A DNA stretch of 64,000 bases from an uncultured Mucilaginibacter sp. (GCF_913773635.1 NZ_CAJYGQ010000011.1:1-64000), one strand, 5' to 3'. Shown: positions 9,088 to 17,705, counted from the first letter of the stretch. Program-made: numbers and translations. Notes: generated by a model not told the origin, from the letters alone.

Positions 9088-10437
9088 ATGGCCAGATATA
9101 TTTTTTTGTTGTTGTTTTCTTTGGAGGCTGTTTGCTCAATAGCAGCTACCGGTGTTTGGAAAAGCGAGGTAACAGGCGGCACCATCAGCTATATTGCTTC
9201 AGAAGCAAAGTTACCTTTGAAAGATTATAGCGGTAATATAACAACGGTGGTTTACCTCGAAAACCTTAACGCAACCAAGATTGGCCGCTACAGTAACAAA
9301 AAAAATGTTGCATGGCTATTGGCTCAAGGATACAGGGTAATTGAGCTTAATTACACCGGCAACAAACTTGCTGTATCTCCTTACATTAACAACGACATTG
9401 TTGCCATTAATAAGGCTATTGCCAAAGGAAGCTTTTGCGGATATACAGATTGCTCGCACGAACAAATCTATGTGCTATTTGAGGGCTATCGGCTAATGCG
9501 TAATGTCCCTTATTTTAAAGATGACCCCTCGGTTTACAATACTCCGGCAGAATATAAAGACGGCGATTTCCTGTGTATGGATATCATCTATCCGGCTAAA
9601 CCAGTTAAAGCAGTACCGGTTGTATTGTCACTCTCATACAGTAATAGTTATGCACATTTTGATGCCGGCAAAAAGACTTTAACCGACCAGTTCAAAAATC
9701 AAAGACTTAAACTGGAATATACCCTGGCGGCTTTCAACGATTCATTTTTAGAGGGATTGCCGGCAAATGGTATGGCTTGGGCAATTGCTGATCATCCTAA
9801 ATACTGTCCGTGGGGAAAAGGCAAACCTGCTAACGGGCGCGAAGACACATATAAATCTTACGAAACTAACCCTGATGCCGCTCGCAAAGTAAGGTCGGCA
9901 GTACGCACACTGCGTGCAGTTGGCAACAAATTAGGCTTATCGGGCAACATTGGCTTGTACGGCTTTTCGCGCGGTTCAACAGCAGGATCAATGGCCATTG
10001 GTGATAAAAAAGTAGCAAATATTGATACAGCAGGGTTTAGCCTGGGTACATCTGCACAAATACAGGCCGCCGCGCTAGGCCCGGGTGTATTTGATTATAC
10101 TCAAATTTATAACTCATTAAACGATGGCGATAGCAATTTAGAAACCCGCTGCATTTGGGCATGGGGAGAGTTAAGCACAAATTACCCGCTATGGCAATCA
10201 ATGGGCGCCACCCACCTCGTACAATCAACTGCCCCACCGGTATTATTTTTTTATAATACCGATGATGATAAGTACTACCATGACCAGATAATGAGTTTTA
10301 AAAACAAGTTGGATGCCTTACAAACACCCACGTCTTTACTTGTAAACTATGGCAAAGGACACTCAGTTCCGCATACTGCAGAATCATTAAACCAACTATA
10401 TTCTTTTTTTAAAAAGTATCTTAATGCATCTCCCTGA
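9088..10437 (+). CDS. Secreted alpha/beta-hydrolase-fold protein, probable esterase
   Basis: 449 residues with a signal peptide (about 1-20, VCSIAATG). The nucleophile elbow is GFSRG (292-296, S294). The acid is probably in FFYNTDDDKYYHD and the histidine in YGKGHSVPH near the C-terminus. An extended region of about 160 residues comes before the hydrolase core, beginning with a segment on the theme of covering or pleading an ester (GGTISYIASEAKLPLKDYSG) that I do not recognise as a domain. No SusCD genes accompany it. It follows the SGNH gene in the same direction after 169 bases, and ends before a terminator. The exact substrate is unknown; carbohydrate or aryl esters are reasonable guesses. 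Confidence 0.75.
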   Translation: MARYIFLLLFSLEAVCSIAATGVWKSEVTGGTISYIASEAKLPLKDYSGNITTVVYLENLNATKIGRYSNKKNVAWLLAQGYRVIELNYTGNKLAVSPYINNDIVAINKAIAKGSFCGYTDCSHEQIYVLFEGYRLMRNVPYFKDDPSVYNTPAEYKDGDFLCMDIIYPAKPVKAVPVVLSLSYSNSYAHFDAGKKTLTDQFKNQRLKLEYTLAAFNDSFLEGLPANGMAWAIADHPKYCPWGKGKPANGREDTYKSYETNPDAARKVRSAVRTLRAVGNKLGLSGNIGLYGFSRGSTAGSMAIGDKKVANIDTAGFSLGTSAQIQAAALGPGVFDYTQIYNSLNDGDSNLETRCIWAWGELSTNYPLWQSMGATHLVQSTAPPVLFFYNTDDDKYYHDQIMSFKNKLDALQTPTSLLVNYGKGHSVPHTAESLNQLYSFFKKYLNASP

Positions 10438-10481
10438 CGTAGGATACGATTGCGCTCTTAGCATAATTAAGATTCTAGAGA

Positions 10482-10514
10482 AAAGGCCTTTCCAAATAGT
10501 TGGAAAAGGCCTTT
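10482..10514. terminator. Intrinsic terminator between convergent genes
   Basis: AAAGGCC-rich arms (10482-10495 and 10500-10514) form a stem of about 14 pairs with one bulged base around an ATAG loop. The stem lies between the esterase gene (plus) and the unknown exported gene (minus). It probably serves both. Confidence 0.75.
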
Positions 10515-10537
10515 CATCACAACATATATAGAGGATG

Positions 10538-11392
10538 TTATTTAAGCGAAACTACAATGTTGTAGGCCGAGCTTTTGTCTTTATATGCTATGCTAAAGGT
10601 ATCATTCGTAAAGTTTGCTAATTGGAAGCGGGTGTTTTTTGTTCCGTCTCCCAATTTTCCTTCAATCATAATTATCCCGTTCTCATTAATAATTTCTTTG
10701 ATAGAAAATGGTGTCATGTACACATCTGTAGATACATCGCTATCACTAGCCCAAAGCTTACTGCGCCAAGATGTGTTAAAGTCTGTTTTTGACCCGATAA
10801 GCTTTTTGAAGGCTTCCAAATCAGGCAGAGAGTTTGAGTATGCAATGCCTGTTAAATTAGTTTCGGCTGATGATCCGCTTTGGAAATAACCACCATACTT
10901 ATTTCCTTCTGTACGCTGGTTTGTAAGATAAATTATGTTTGCACCTAACATAGCAGCTTGTATTTTAAGCTTACGATATGCACGTTGCTTAACACGTTCC
11001 TGATTTGAGATTACTGTAGTTCCTTTAGCTTTTGAAGTAACTTCACCAAGTTTATATAAACCCTGAATTTCGCTTTCAAGGCTACTAATTGTTACATTTT
11101 CAAAGTCACTCACCTTAGCTACAGACTTAAAAGATGTTGACTCTGAAAACGTTTGTACCCTGCCACTTTTAAAAACAATTTTTTGTATGCTGTTTTTGTA
11201 AGCCGAGTTAACAACGTCTTCTCCAGGAAACGCATATCTTACCGCATCGGGTAAAACCTCTTTAACGTTACAGGCTAGTTTTTGATTATTTAAGTAAATA
11301 GTATCCAGCGCTTGAGCCTTAACCTGCTGGTGCAATGTAAGCCCAAGTACTGATAGCGCAATTGTGATGTAAATTTTGGTTTTTGGTGACAT
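10538..11392 (-). CDS. Exported protein of unknown function
   Basis: 284 residues with a clear signal peptide (1-27, ending VKAQ). The N-terminal part (30-95) reads as beta-rich: a short DTIYLNNQKLACNVKEV segment followed by a KIVFKSGRVQTFSES strand pair, of the sort seen in small Bacteroidota proteins that describe per-gene expression of a stored value. The middle has KIQAAMLGANIIYLTNQRTEG, which resembles the heavily conserved AxxxGANxI core of small envelope proteins that assemble on lipids. I do not recognise the family. It is a single gene, convergent with the esterase gene and separated from it by a terminator. Function is unknown. Confidence 0.7.
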   Translation of the reverse strand: MSPKTKIYITIALSVLGLTLHQQVKAQALDTIYLNNQKLACNVKEVLPDAVRYAFPGEDVVNSAYKNSIQKIVFKSGRVQTFSESTSFKSVAKVSDFENVTISSLESEIQGLYKLGEVTSKAKGTTVISNQERVKQRAYRKLKIQAAMLGANIIYLTNQRTEGNKYGGYFQSGSSAETNLTGIAYSNSLPDLEAFKKLIGSKTDFNTSWRSKLWASDSDVSTDVYMTPFSIKEIINENGIIMIEGKLGDGTKNTRFQLANFTNDTFSIAYKDKSSAYNIVVSLK

Positions 11393-11470
11393 AAAAGGTT
11401 ATTAATGGCCTAAATATATTTATAAAGCTTTAATTAAAAATTGTTGTCACATATATTTCACAAAATATTT

Positions 11471-12268
11471 TTACTTCTGATGACTAAATAACCAATCAAA
11501 TAAACCGGGCTCAGCAAACGCACTATCCCAACTGTTATGATTGTCGTTCGGATAAATGGTAAGTTTAGGATCGCCACCATTGGCTTTTATAGCATCAAAC
11601 ATTTGCTGGGAAAACATTGGCGGCACAATGTCATCCTTTGCGCCGTGAAAAATCCACACCGGCACTTTACGCGCGTACTTTTTAGCTGTTTCAGGATGAG
11701 CCCCACCACAAATGGCAAAGGCAGCAGCAAATACTTTCGGCTTTCTCCATAAAAGCTCGAAGGTTCCCATGCCACCCATTGAAAGGCCGCCTATATATAC
11801 TTGTTTAGTATTTACGTAGTCCTCCTTAAGCATGTGCTTTACAAAACTTTCAAGCGCGTGCATGGCAGAGGTAGCTTGCTTGTTGGTTGTAAATACTATA
11901 GAGGTAGGTGCATTATTTTTGGCGTTACGGGTAATTATTGCATTAGCCCAAAAACTTTCTTTAGCGCATTGAGGAAAAACTACAATTGCATCATGCTGCT
12001 TGCGAAACTTTTCATCCAGAAAAACACGCCCGCCGTTACGTAGCTGCGCTTCATTATCATTACCCCTCTCGCCCGAGCCGTGCAAGAAAAATAATACAGG
12101 GTATTTTTTTTGAGGGTTGAAGTTTTCAGGATAGAGGATACGGTAAGCTAACGTATCTTTTGAAGTTTGGTATACTTCTTTTTTGAAATCAGTAAATGAT
12201 TGTGCGTTTAGCTGGCTGAGGCAGCACGTACAAACCATTAATAAAAGTGCAAAATGTTTTTTGGCCAT
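11471..12268 (-). CDS. Secreted alpha/beta-hydrolase (dienelactone hydrolase/PHB-depolymerase-like esterase)
   Basis: 265 residues starting at the ATG at 12268. An upstream in-frame TTG at 12286 would put six extra residues before the signal peptide. The signal peptide (1-23) ends LNAQ. The oxyanion loop is LFFLHGSGERG (59-69) and the nucleophile elbow GLSMGG places S163. The acid lies in HGAKDDIVPP and the histidine in PNDNHNSWD. This is the pattern of the LpqC/feruloyl-esterase-like branch often annotated as prolyl-oligopeptidase-family peptidase. Length and the lack of a propeller domain favour a small esterase over a peptidase. It is monocistronic, with a hairpin between its start and the next upstream minus-strand gene. 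Confidence 0.85.
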   Translation of the reverse strand: MAKKHFALLLMVCTCCLSQLNAQSFTDFKKEVYQTSKDTLAYRILYPENFNPQKKYPVLFFLHGSGERGNDNEAQLRNGGRVFLDEKFRKQHDAIVVFPQCAKESFWANAIITRNAKNNAPTSIVFTTNKQATSAMHALESFVKHMLKEDYVNTKQVYIGGLSMGGMGTFELLWRKPKVFAAAFAICGGAHPETAKKYARKVPVWIFHGAKDDIVPPMFSQQMFDAIKANGGDPKLTIYPNDNHNSWDSAFAEPGLFDWLFSHQK

Positions 12269-12335
12269 ACAATGATAACTATGCAAAACTGCAAAAGTTT
12301 ATCAATAATAACCAATGGTTACAAAGGATTTTGAC

Positions 12336-12372
12336 AAGCTATCTAACCATAAGTAAGGCAGTTAGATAGCTT
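12336..12372. terminator. Terminator-like hairpin downstream of the small membrane protein gene
   Basis: Arms 12336-12347 and 12361-12372 pair perfectly over 12 bases, with a 13-base loop. It lies just after the stop of the 49-codon minus-strand gene and before the esterase start. The T-tract on the minus side is weak, so termination is probable rather than certain. Confidence 0.55.
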
Positions 12373-12387
12373 TAAACCTTAGGATAA

Positions 12388-12537
12388 TTATCCTAATAAG
12401 CGAGCAGCAATTTGGTCATAGTACGCAAATACAAAAAGTATCAATACTGTTGCCATCATAGCTAGTAAATACAAGCTGTCTGCCTTGCTTTTTGGTTCTA
12501 AATTAGGTGCGTTAAATTCGGTAGATAATGTTTTCAT
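12388..12537 (-). CDS. Small single-span membrane protein, 49 residues
   Basis: An ATG at 12537 opens 49 codons ending in TAA at 12388-12390. The protein begins MKTLSTEFNAPNLEPKSKAD, is polar for about 20 residues, then has one hydrophobic segment (about 22-41: LYLLAMMATVLILFVFAYYD) and ends IAARLLG. The composition is that of a real inner-membrane miniprotein, not of random translated AT-rich sequence. It is followed by a 12-bp hairpin. Upstream on the same strand, 251 bases away, is the ECF sigma factor gene, and a partial TACTTTG box lies in between. I do not recognise a family, and function is unknown. Confidence 0.6.
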   Translation of the reverse strand: MKTLSTEFNAPNLEPKSKADSLYLLAMMATVLILFVFAYYDQIAARLLG

Positions 12538-12788
12538 GGCTTAAATTATTAAAATAGTAAACAAACCATTTTATTTATACAAAGTAAGCAATAAATACTC
12601 TAAAAATATATGATAGTTTTAATCTAAGTTTATTTTTACAATTGTGGCAACGTTAGCAGTTAATAGTAAGTTAATATTGCAAGGTGTTGCTTATCATGGG
12701 GCCGTATTTTATAAATATGTGAATAATGAAAATTTTTAAAACAAAAAAGAACTCATTATTAAGAACATTGCCATTAACGAAAAACATT

Positions 12789-13343
12789 TTAACAAGCAAG
12801 TTTATGCATTTCCCTACCGTTAAGACGGCTCAGTCTGTCTTTTAAAACACCACGTGCCCTATGCAATGTTGTGCGTGATAGTAACTCACTTATGCCTAAA
12901 GCAGCACCTATCTCTTGGTGCGAATAGCCTTCAATAGCATAAAGGTTAAACACATTACGGTAATTATCAGGCAGCTGCTCTATCATTTTAAGCAGCTCCT
13001 TTGCCTCCAGCCCGCTTTCGTTATAGCTTAAGGTAACCCCTTCAGGTAATTCATCAGCCAGTAATACCGGCTTTTGCTTGCGATACCGTGATATAGCGCA
13101 ATGCACCATAATACGGCGTATCCATCCTTCAAGGCTGCCTTCACCCCTGAATTTACCCATACTGCTAAAAACTTTTATAAAACCTTCCTGCATAATATCC
13201 TGTGCCTCATCACGGTCTGATGCGTAACGCATACAGGCGGCCAGCATTCGCGGAGCTAATAGTTTGTATAGCAATTCCTGCTGTTTGCGCTCGTTGTTCA
13301 GGCATCCTTCCCATATACGGTTTAAGCTTTGCTCGGTTATCAT
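12789..13343 (-). CDS. ECF RNA polymerase sigma factor (sigma-70 family)
   Basis: 184 residues with sigma region 2 (about 25-95, DEAQDIMQEGFIKVFSSMGKF and EGWIRRIMVHCAISRYRKQ) and region 4 (about 120-175, LPDNYRNVFNLYAIEGYSHQ followed by EIGAALGISE). It should direct core RNA polymerase to a small set of promoters. No anti-sigma gene is adjacent, unlike the FecI/FecR pair at 17-19 kb. The only nearby co-directional gene is the 49-residue membrane protein 251 bases downstream. It is divergent from the COG2509 flavoprotein gene, with a strong hairpin in the shared upstream region. The sigma family is clear; the regulon is unknown. Confidence 0.92.
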   Translation of the reverse strand: MITEQSLNRIWEGCLNNERKQQELLYKLLAPRMLAACMRYASDRDEAQDIMQEGFIKVFSSMGKFRGEGSLEGWIRRIMVHCAISRYRKQKPVLLADELPEGVTLSYNESGLEAKELLKMIEQLPDNYRNVFNLYAIEGYSHQEIGAALGISELLSRTTLHRARGVLKDRLSRLNGREMHKLAC

Positions 13344-13431
13344 GGCTTTATCGTTTTATTTGATACACCTATGCCAACTTTAACACCAATTACATAAAGT
13401 ACTGATTATTAATTATTTATTTTATATCATC

Positions 13432-13467
13432 ATGCAAAAAGCGTACGTAAACGAACGCTTTTTGCAT
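13432..13467. terminator. Perfect 13-bp inverted repeat between two divergent genes
   Basis: ATGCAAAAAGCGT (13432-13444) and its exact complement (13455-13467) enclose a 10-base loop. The GCGT core flanked by A and T tracts is the form of a bidirectional terminator. It sits between two divergent starts rather than at gene ends, so an attenuator or transcription insulator is equally possible. Confidence 0.6.
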
Positions 13468-13502
13468 ACGTCCGAACACTTTTACACTTAACGCACAATA
13501 TG

Positions 13503-13510
13503 TAACTTTG
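13503..13510 (+). promoter_or_regulatory. Bacteroidota -7 box of the FAD dehydrogenase gene
   Basis: TAACTTTG matches the TAnnTTTG consensus 27 bases before the start at 13538. No clear TTG upstream element was seen at the usual spacing. Confidence 0.55.
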
Positions 13511-13537
13511 CAGCATCCGGGATAAAAACCCGGCTTA

Positions 13538-15091
13538 ATGAATATGAAAGAAATTGAGATTGTATGTAAGCCCCATGAGCACGAAGATGCAGAAGCCATA
13601 AAGCAACTGGCAGCTACAAAGCTCAACGTACCGGTAAAGCATATAACCGATTTAAAAATACGCAAACGTTCAATTGACGCCCGTGGCCGCAATGTGGTTT
13701 ACCGTATGCATGTGCAGGTGTTTGTTAATGAACCTGCTATCCCTGATGTATACAACATTCAATACCCATCGGTAACCAATAAAAAGCCGGTTATCATTGT
13801 AGGCGCCGGACCTGCCGGCATTTTTGCCGCATTGCAATGTATTCTAGATGGCTGCAAACCTATTATTTTGGAGCGTGGCAAAGATGTAAAACAACGCCGC
13901 CGCGATTTAGCCAACATCAACAAGCAGGGCTTGGTTAACCCTGAGTCTAATTACTGTTTTGGCGAGGGCGGAGCAGGCACTTATTCTGATGGTAAGCTAT
14001 ATACCCGTTCAACCAAGCGAGGTGATGTTAACCAGGTGCTTAAGATGTTTGTTGAACATGGCGCCGATCAAGATATATTGATTGATGCCCGGCCGCATAT
14101 TGGCACCAACAAACTTCCCCAAATTATTACTGCCATGCGTGAAACCATACTTAATGCAGGCGGCGAGTTTATATTTGATACCAGGGTAACTGAAGTTTTA
14201 ACCAGTTTTGATAAAATTACAGGTGTTAAAACAGCCACAGGAGAAGTATTTAGTGCCGATGCTGTTATTTTAGCAACCGGCCATTCGGCGCGTGATGTGT
14301 TTGAAATGTTGCACCGGCAAAATATACTGGTTGAGGCTAAACCGTTTGCTCTGGGTGTACGCATCGAACATCCGCAGGAAATTATTGATAAGGCGCAATA
14401 CCACTGCGATACCCGCGGGCCATACCTCCCTCCTTCCTACTACAGCCTGGTTGAGCAGGTGGATGGACGTGGGGTGTTTTCATTTTGTATGTGCCCTGGC
14501 GGCATCATTGCACCATGCGCAACCGAGCCTAACGAAATTGTGGTTAACGGCTGGAGCCCTAGTAAACGTAATAACCCATTTGCAAACTCGGGCACGGTAG
14601 TGCAAATAAACCTGGAAGATGTCGCCGGTAATGATAACGATCCGTTTAAGCTTTTACGTTTTCAACAAAGTATTGAGCAGGTTGCTTTTACCGCTGGCGG
14701 CGGTAATCTTGTTGCTCCGGGGCAACGAATGATTGATTTTGTTGAGGGGCGGGTTTCTGCCGATATACCTAAAAACTCCTATTTGCCCGGTGTTAAAAGT
14801 ACCGATTTAAAAGATGTTTTGCCTGCGTGGATACACCAGCGACTCCAAAAGGCCCTTCCTGCTTTTGGCCGAAAAATGAAAGGCTATTACACTAACGAGG
14901 CATTGCTTGTTGGTGTTGAATCGCGCACATCATCACCAGTAAAAATACCGCGCGACCGTGATACGCTGCAACACCCGCAGGTAAGAGGATTATACCCTTG
15001 CGGCGAGGGTGCCGGTTATGCAGGTGGTATTATTTCGGCAGCTATAGATGGTATGAATTGCGCACAGGAAGCAGCCAAACTTATTGCTTAA
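13538..15091 (+). CDS. COG2509-type FAD-dependent dehydrogenase
   Basis: 517 residues, cytoplasmic. An N-terminal domain of about 80 residues, which in this family helps bind the substrate, is followed by the FAD Rossmann motif VIIVGAGPAGIFAAL (85-99). GEGGAGTYSDGKLYTRSTKR and LATGHSARDVFEML follow, and the C-terminus has the second FAD-contact CGEGAGYAGGIISAAIDGMN. This is the conserved uncharacterised flavoprotein family often labelled NAD(P)/FAD-dependent oxidoreductase or, in error, glutathione reductase-like. The start may be either ATG at 13538 or 13544. It is followed after 116 bases by the aldo/keto reductase with no clear terminator. Substrate is unknown. Confidence 0.88.
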   Translation: MNMKEIEIVCKPHEHEDAEAIKQLAATKLNVPVKHITDLKIRKRSIDARGRNVVYRMHVQVFVNEPAIPDVYNIQYPSVTNKKPVIIVGAGPAGIFAALQCILDGCKPIILERGKDVKQRRRDLANINKQGLVNPESNYCFGEGGAGTYSDGKLYTRSTKRGDVNQVLKMFVEHGADQDILIDARPHIGTNKLPQIITAMRETILNAGGEFIFDTRVTEVLTSFDKITGVKTATGEVFSADAVILATGHSARDVFEMLHRQNILVEAKPFALGVRIEHPQEIIDKAQYHCDTRGPYLPPSYYSLVEQVDGRGVFSFCMCPGGIIAPCATEPNEIVVNGWSPSKRNNPFANSGTVVQINLEDVAGNDNDPFKLLRFQQSIEQVAFTAGGGNLVAPGQRMIDFVEGRVSADIPKNSYLPGVKSTDLKDVLPAWIHQRLQKALPAFGRKMKGYYTNEALLVGVESRTSSPVKIPRDRDTLQHPQVRGLYPCGEGAGYAGGIISAAIDGMNCAQEAAKLIA

Positions 15092-15207
15092 CACTTAATG
15101 AACGGTATTAACACTTTTATCTTCACTATATTGAGTGAGCCGTACGAGCATGTTTTTTGAGCCGTACACGAAACCTTCAACTATTAGCTGTCATTGATAT
15201 TTGTGTT

Positions 15208-16179
15208 ATGAAAAACATTGCAAATATTAAACTAGGCAACAACGGTCCCATGGTTTCAAAACTTGGCTTGGGCTGTATGCGCATGTCATCAATATGGGGC
15301 GGCCCCACTCCTAACGAGGCGGAGAGCATAGCCACCATTAATGAAGCTTTAGACCTTGGTATAAATTTTTTAAACACAGGCGATTTTTATGGTGCCGGCC
15401 ACAACGAAATGTTGATTGGAAAAGCAATCAAGGGCCGTCGTGATGATGCGTTCATCAGCGTAAAATTTGGCGCCATATTTCATAACGGCCAGTGGCTTGG
15501 GCTTGATTTGCGCCCTATAGCTATCAAAAACTTCATCAACTATTCATTAACGCGCTTAGGCATTGAAACCATTGACTTATACCAGCCAAGCCGTATGGAT
15601 GATAGCGTACCTGTAGAGGATATTATAGGAACAGTTGCCGATTTGGTTAAAGAAGGCAAAGTGCGCCACATTGGTGTATCAGAAATTACGGCCGGTCAAC
15701 TTCGCAAAGCCCACAGCGTGCACCCTATTAGTGCTCTTGAGATTGGCTATTCACTGGCCGACAGGCAAATTGAAAGCGATTTGTTACCGGCAGCAAAAGA
15801 GCTAGGTATTGCCGTGGTTGCTTTTGCAAATACGGCCGAAGGTTTATTAACCGGCGACATGCAGGCACCACTGCCAGAGGGCGATTACCGCGCACACTTC
15901 TCACGTTTTGAAGGCAGCAACCTGGTGCATAACCTGCAAAAGGTTGATATTTTGAAGGAGACCGCTCAAGCCAAAAACTGCAGCCCTACACAGCTAGCAA
16001 TTGCCTGGGTAAATCAACAGGGTGAAAACATTATGCCATTAGTAAGCATGAGCAAACGTGTTCGCCTGCCCGAAAACATGGAGGCCATGAATATTACATT
16101 CACAGCCGATGAAATGAATACGCTAAACAATACCTTTGCACAAGGCGCTATACTTGGCGGCACTTACCTGCAACGCTAA
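15208..16179 (+). CDS. Aldo/keto reductase
   Basis: 323 residues from the ATG at 15208. A longer frame starting at 15157 would add a poorly conserved leader and is rejected. It is an NADPH-dependent (beta/alpha)8-barrel with LGLGCMRMS (20-28), D59 and Y61 in GDFYGAGHNE, and K86 in ISVKFGA. The usual histidine of the AKR tetrad is replaced by S128 (DLYQPSRMDD), a change shared by several bacterial AKR branches, so activity is not excluded. VRHIGVSE and the C-terminal LVSMSKRVRLPENMEA complete the coenzyme site. The stop is 3 bases before an AraC regulator gene, so the two form a small operon in which the regulator may control the reductase. Confidence 0.92.
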   Translation: MKNIANIKLGNNGPMVSKLGLGCMRMSSIWGGPTPNEAESIATINEALDLGINFLNTGDFYGAGHNEMLIGKAIKGRRDDAFISVKFGAIFHNGQWLGLDLRPIAIKNFINYSLTRLGIETIDLYQPSRMDDSVPVEDIIGTVADLVKEGKVRHIGVSEITAGQLRKAHSVHPISALEIGYSLADRQIESDLLPAAKELGIAVVAFANTAEGLLTGDMQAPLPEGDYRAHFSRFEGSNLVHNLQKVDILKETAQAKNCSPTQLAIAWVNQQGENIMPLVSMSKRVRLPENMEAMNITFTADEMNTLNNTFAQGAILGGTYLQR

Positions 16180-16182
16180 AAA

Positions 16183-17010
16183 ATGACCAGTCCACAAGAG
16201 ATTCTTCCGGGCGTTATATTTTACTCTTATCTCTCTGCCGAGCGCAGAGAGAAAGTTTGTTTTTGGAACCACCATACACTTATACTTCAGGTATCAGGAC
16301 AATTTACGCTTGAAACTTCAGCGCAAACAATGTCTATTACCGGGGGTCAAATGCTTTTGATTGGTAAAAATCAGGTAGGCGCACTTACTAAAATGCCTTT
16401 ACCAGGCGCTCATTATGAAACAATAGTAATTTCTCTGCAAGAGAACCTGCTGCGCACCATTGCATTAGAGGAAAAATTTGACGAGCGCCACAAGTATAAT
16501 GGTCAGCAAAACTTTATAATTCCTTCAAATGAGTTTTTGCAGGGATATTTTCAGTCTATTGTACCCTATGCACGTGCGGCGGGGGCAGCAATGACTGATG
16601 AACTTGGCATTTTGAAGGTAAAGGAAGTGGTCAAATTATTATTGCTGGCTCTTCCCACCCTGCGCAGCTTTTTGTTCGACTTTTCTGAACCACATAAAAT
16701 TGATCTTGAAAAGTTTATGCTCAGTAACTTTCATTTCAACGTGCCGGTTGAAAGGTTTGCTCAACTTACCGGGCGTAGTTTAGCCGGCTTCAAACGCGAT
16801 TTTCAAAAAACCTTTGGTACGCCACCGCGCCACTGGTTACAAGAAAAAAGGCTGGACACTGCAAAATACCTTATCGAAAGCAAGCGAAAAAAACCTACAG
16901 CTATTTATCTTGATCTGGGCTTTAAAAGCCTTTCTCATTTCTCTTTTTCATTTAAAAAGAAATTCGGCTACTCGCCCAATTATGCCGGTAATACTTCCGT
17001 ATTGCAATAA
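16183..17010 (+). CDS. AraC-family transcriptional regulator
   Basis: 275 residues starting with MTSPQEILPGVIFYSY. The first 130 residues are a cupin-like ligand domain of the ExsA/YSIRK kind. The C-terminal 100 contain the two AraC helix-turn-helix motifs (VERFAQLTGRSLAGFKRDFQ and AIYLDLGFKSLSHFSFSFKK). It starts 3 bases after the aldo/keto reductase stop and is probably translated from the same transcript. It may regulate that operon and redox-linked genes. Ligand and targets are not evident. The gene ends 58 bases before the convergent ECF sigma gene with no strong terminator visible. Confidence 0.9.
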   Translation: MTSPQEILPGVIFYSYLSAERREKVCFWNHHTLILQVSGQFTLETSAQTMSITGGQMLLIGKNQVGALTKMPLPGAHYETIVISLQENLLRTIALEEKFDERHKYNGQQNFIIPSNEFLQGYFQSIVPYARAAGAAMTDELGILKVKEVVKLLLLALPTLRSFLFDFSEPHKIDLEKFMLSNFHFNVPVERFAQLTGRSLAGFKRDFQKTFGTPPRHWLQEKRLDTAKYLIESKRKKPTAIYLDLGFKSLSHFSFSFKKKFGYSPNYAGNTSVLQ

Positions 17011-17068
17011 ATTAAACTTAGTACATTCCGAGAGGTATTGGTTTGACTGGTTGAAATTCTGTATTCAC

Positions 17069-17668
17069 TTAATAGCGCCCTGACAAGTAAACACCTAAAA
17101 GCAGATAAGCACAGTCACGGTGTTTTACTAAATAAACCCTTACTGTTTGCAACGCCTTAGTTAAATGAGAGTTTACGGTTGGAACGCTTATGCCTAATAT
17201 ACGTCCCGTTTCTTCGTAACTACAACCATCTATCTTACATAAAGTAAATACCTGTTTTTGCTGTGGTGTAAGTTGTTCAACAGCCTGCTGAATAAGATGC
17301 CCTACCTGTTTGTTCTGATAAATGTCTTCCCCGTTCAGTTCATCAGTCTCACTTTTATTAAGCAAGGCTTCTATTAGCAGCCGTTCGCTTGCAGCCTTTC
17401 TAAAGTAATTGTAAACCAGGTTTTGAGCAATGGTATATAAATAAGCCTGGAAAGACTTATCGGCAGCCAGTGTGCCGCGGTATGACCAAACTTTCAAAAA
17501 AAGATCTTGCAATAACTCATCGGCCACATCGGCATCCTTAACAAGGTAAACTATACGTGTATAAATTGGCTTGCTGTAGTGCTTGTAAAGCAAATTGAAG
17601 GCAGTTTCGTCATCATTACGCAAACGTTCCACCAGTTCATGCTCAATTATCTCCGTAAGTCGGGCCAA
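17069..17668 (-). CDS. FecI-like ECF sigma factor of a SusCD uptake locus
   Basis: 199 residues of the Bacteroides-type sigma-70 family. Region 2 covers about 20-90 (DVADELLQDLFLKVWSYRG, SFQAYLYTIAQNLVYNYFRK), and region 4 about 125-180 (QLTPQQKQVFTLCKIDGCSY, ISVPTVNSHLTKAL). In this class a FecR anti-sigma factor releases the sigma when a STN-bearing SusC is occupied, and the sigma then turns on the susCD genes. Here fecR and susC lie on the opposite strand, just 167 bases away. A TAAATTTG box at 17698-17705 (minus) precedes the start by about 30 bases. Confidence 0.93.
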   Translation of the reverse strand: MARLTEIIEHELVERLRNDDETAFNLLYKHYSKPIYTRIVYLVKDADVADELLQDLFLKVWSYRGTLAADKSFQAYLYTIAQNLVYNYFRKAASERLLIEALLNKSETDELNGEDIYQNKQVGHLIQQAVEQLTPQQKQVFTLCKIDGCSYEETGRILGISVPTVNSHLTKALQTVRVYLVKHRDCAYLLLGVYLSGRY

Positions 17669-17697
17669 CAGTGTTTAAAATTTGGGGTGTTATTAAC

Positions 17698-17705
17698 CAA
17701 ATTTA
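17698..17705 (-). promoter_or_regulatory. Putative -7 box of the FecI-like sigma gene
   Basis: On the minus strand this reads TAAATTTG, a match to TAnnTTTG, 30 bases before the sigma start. It lies in the short divergent region shared with fecR. No upstream TTG at the standard distance was found. Confidence 0.45.

Noticed and set aside
12269..12286. TTG start of the esterase gene at 12286
   Set aside because: It adds six residues before a normal signal peptide; the ATG at 12268 is better.
12381..12394. Perfect 14-base palindrome AGGATAATTATCCT as an operator
   Set aside because: It covers the stop of the 49-codon gene and is away from any promoter, so there is no reason to call it an operator.
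15208..16179. Aldo/keto reductase as a broken gene because Ser replaces the tetrad His
   Set aside because: The same replacement occurs in other bacterial AKR branches and the rest of the site is intact.
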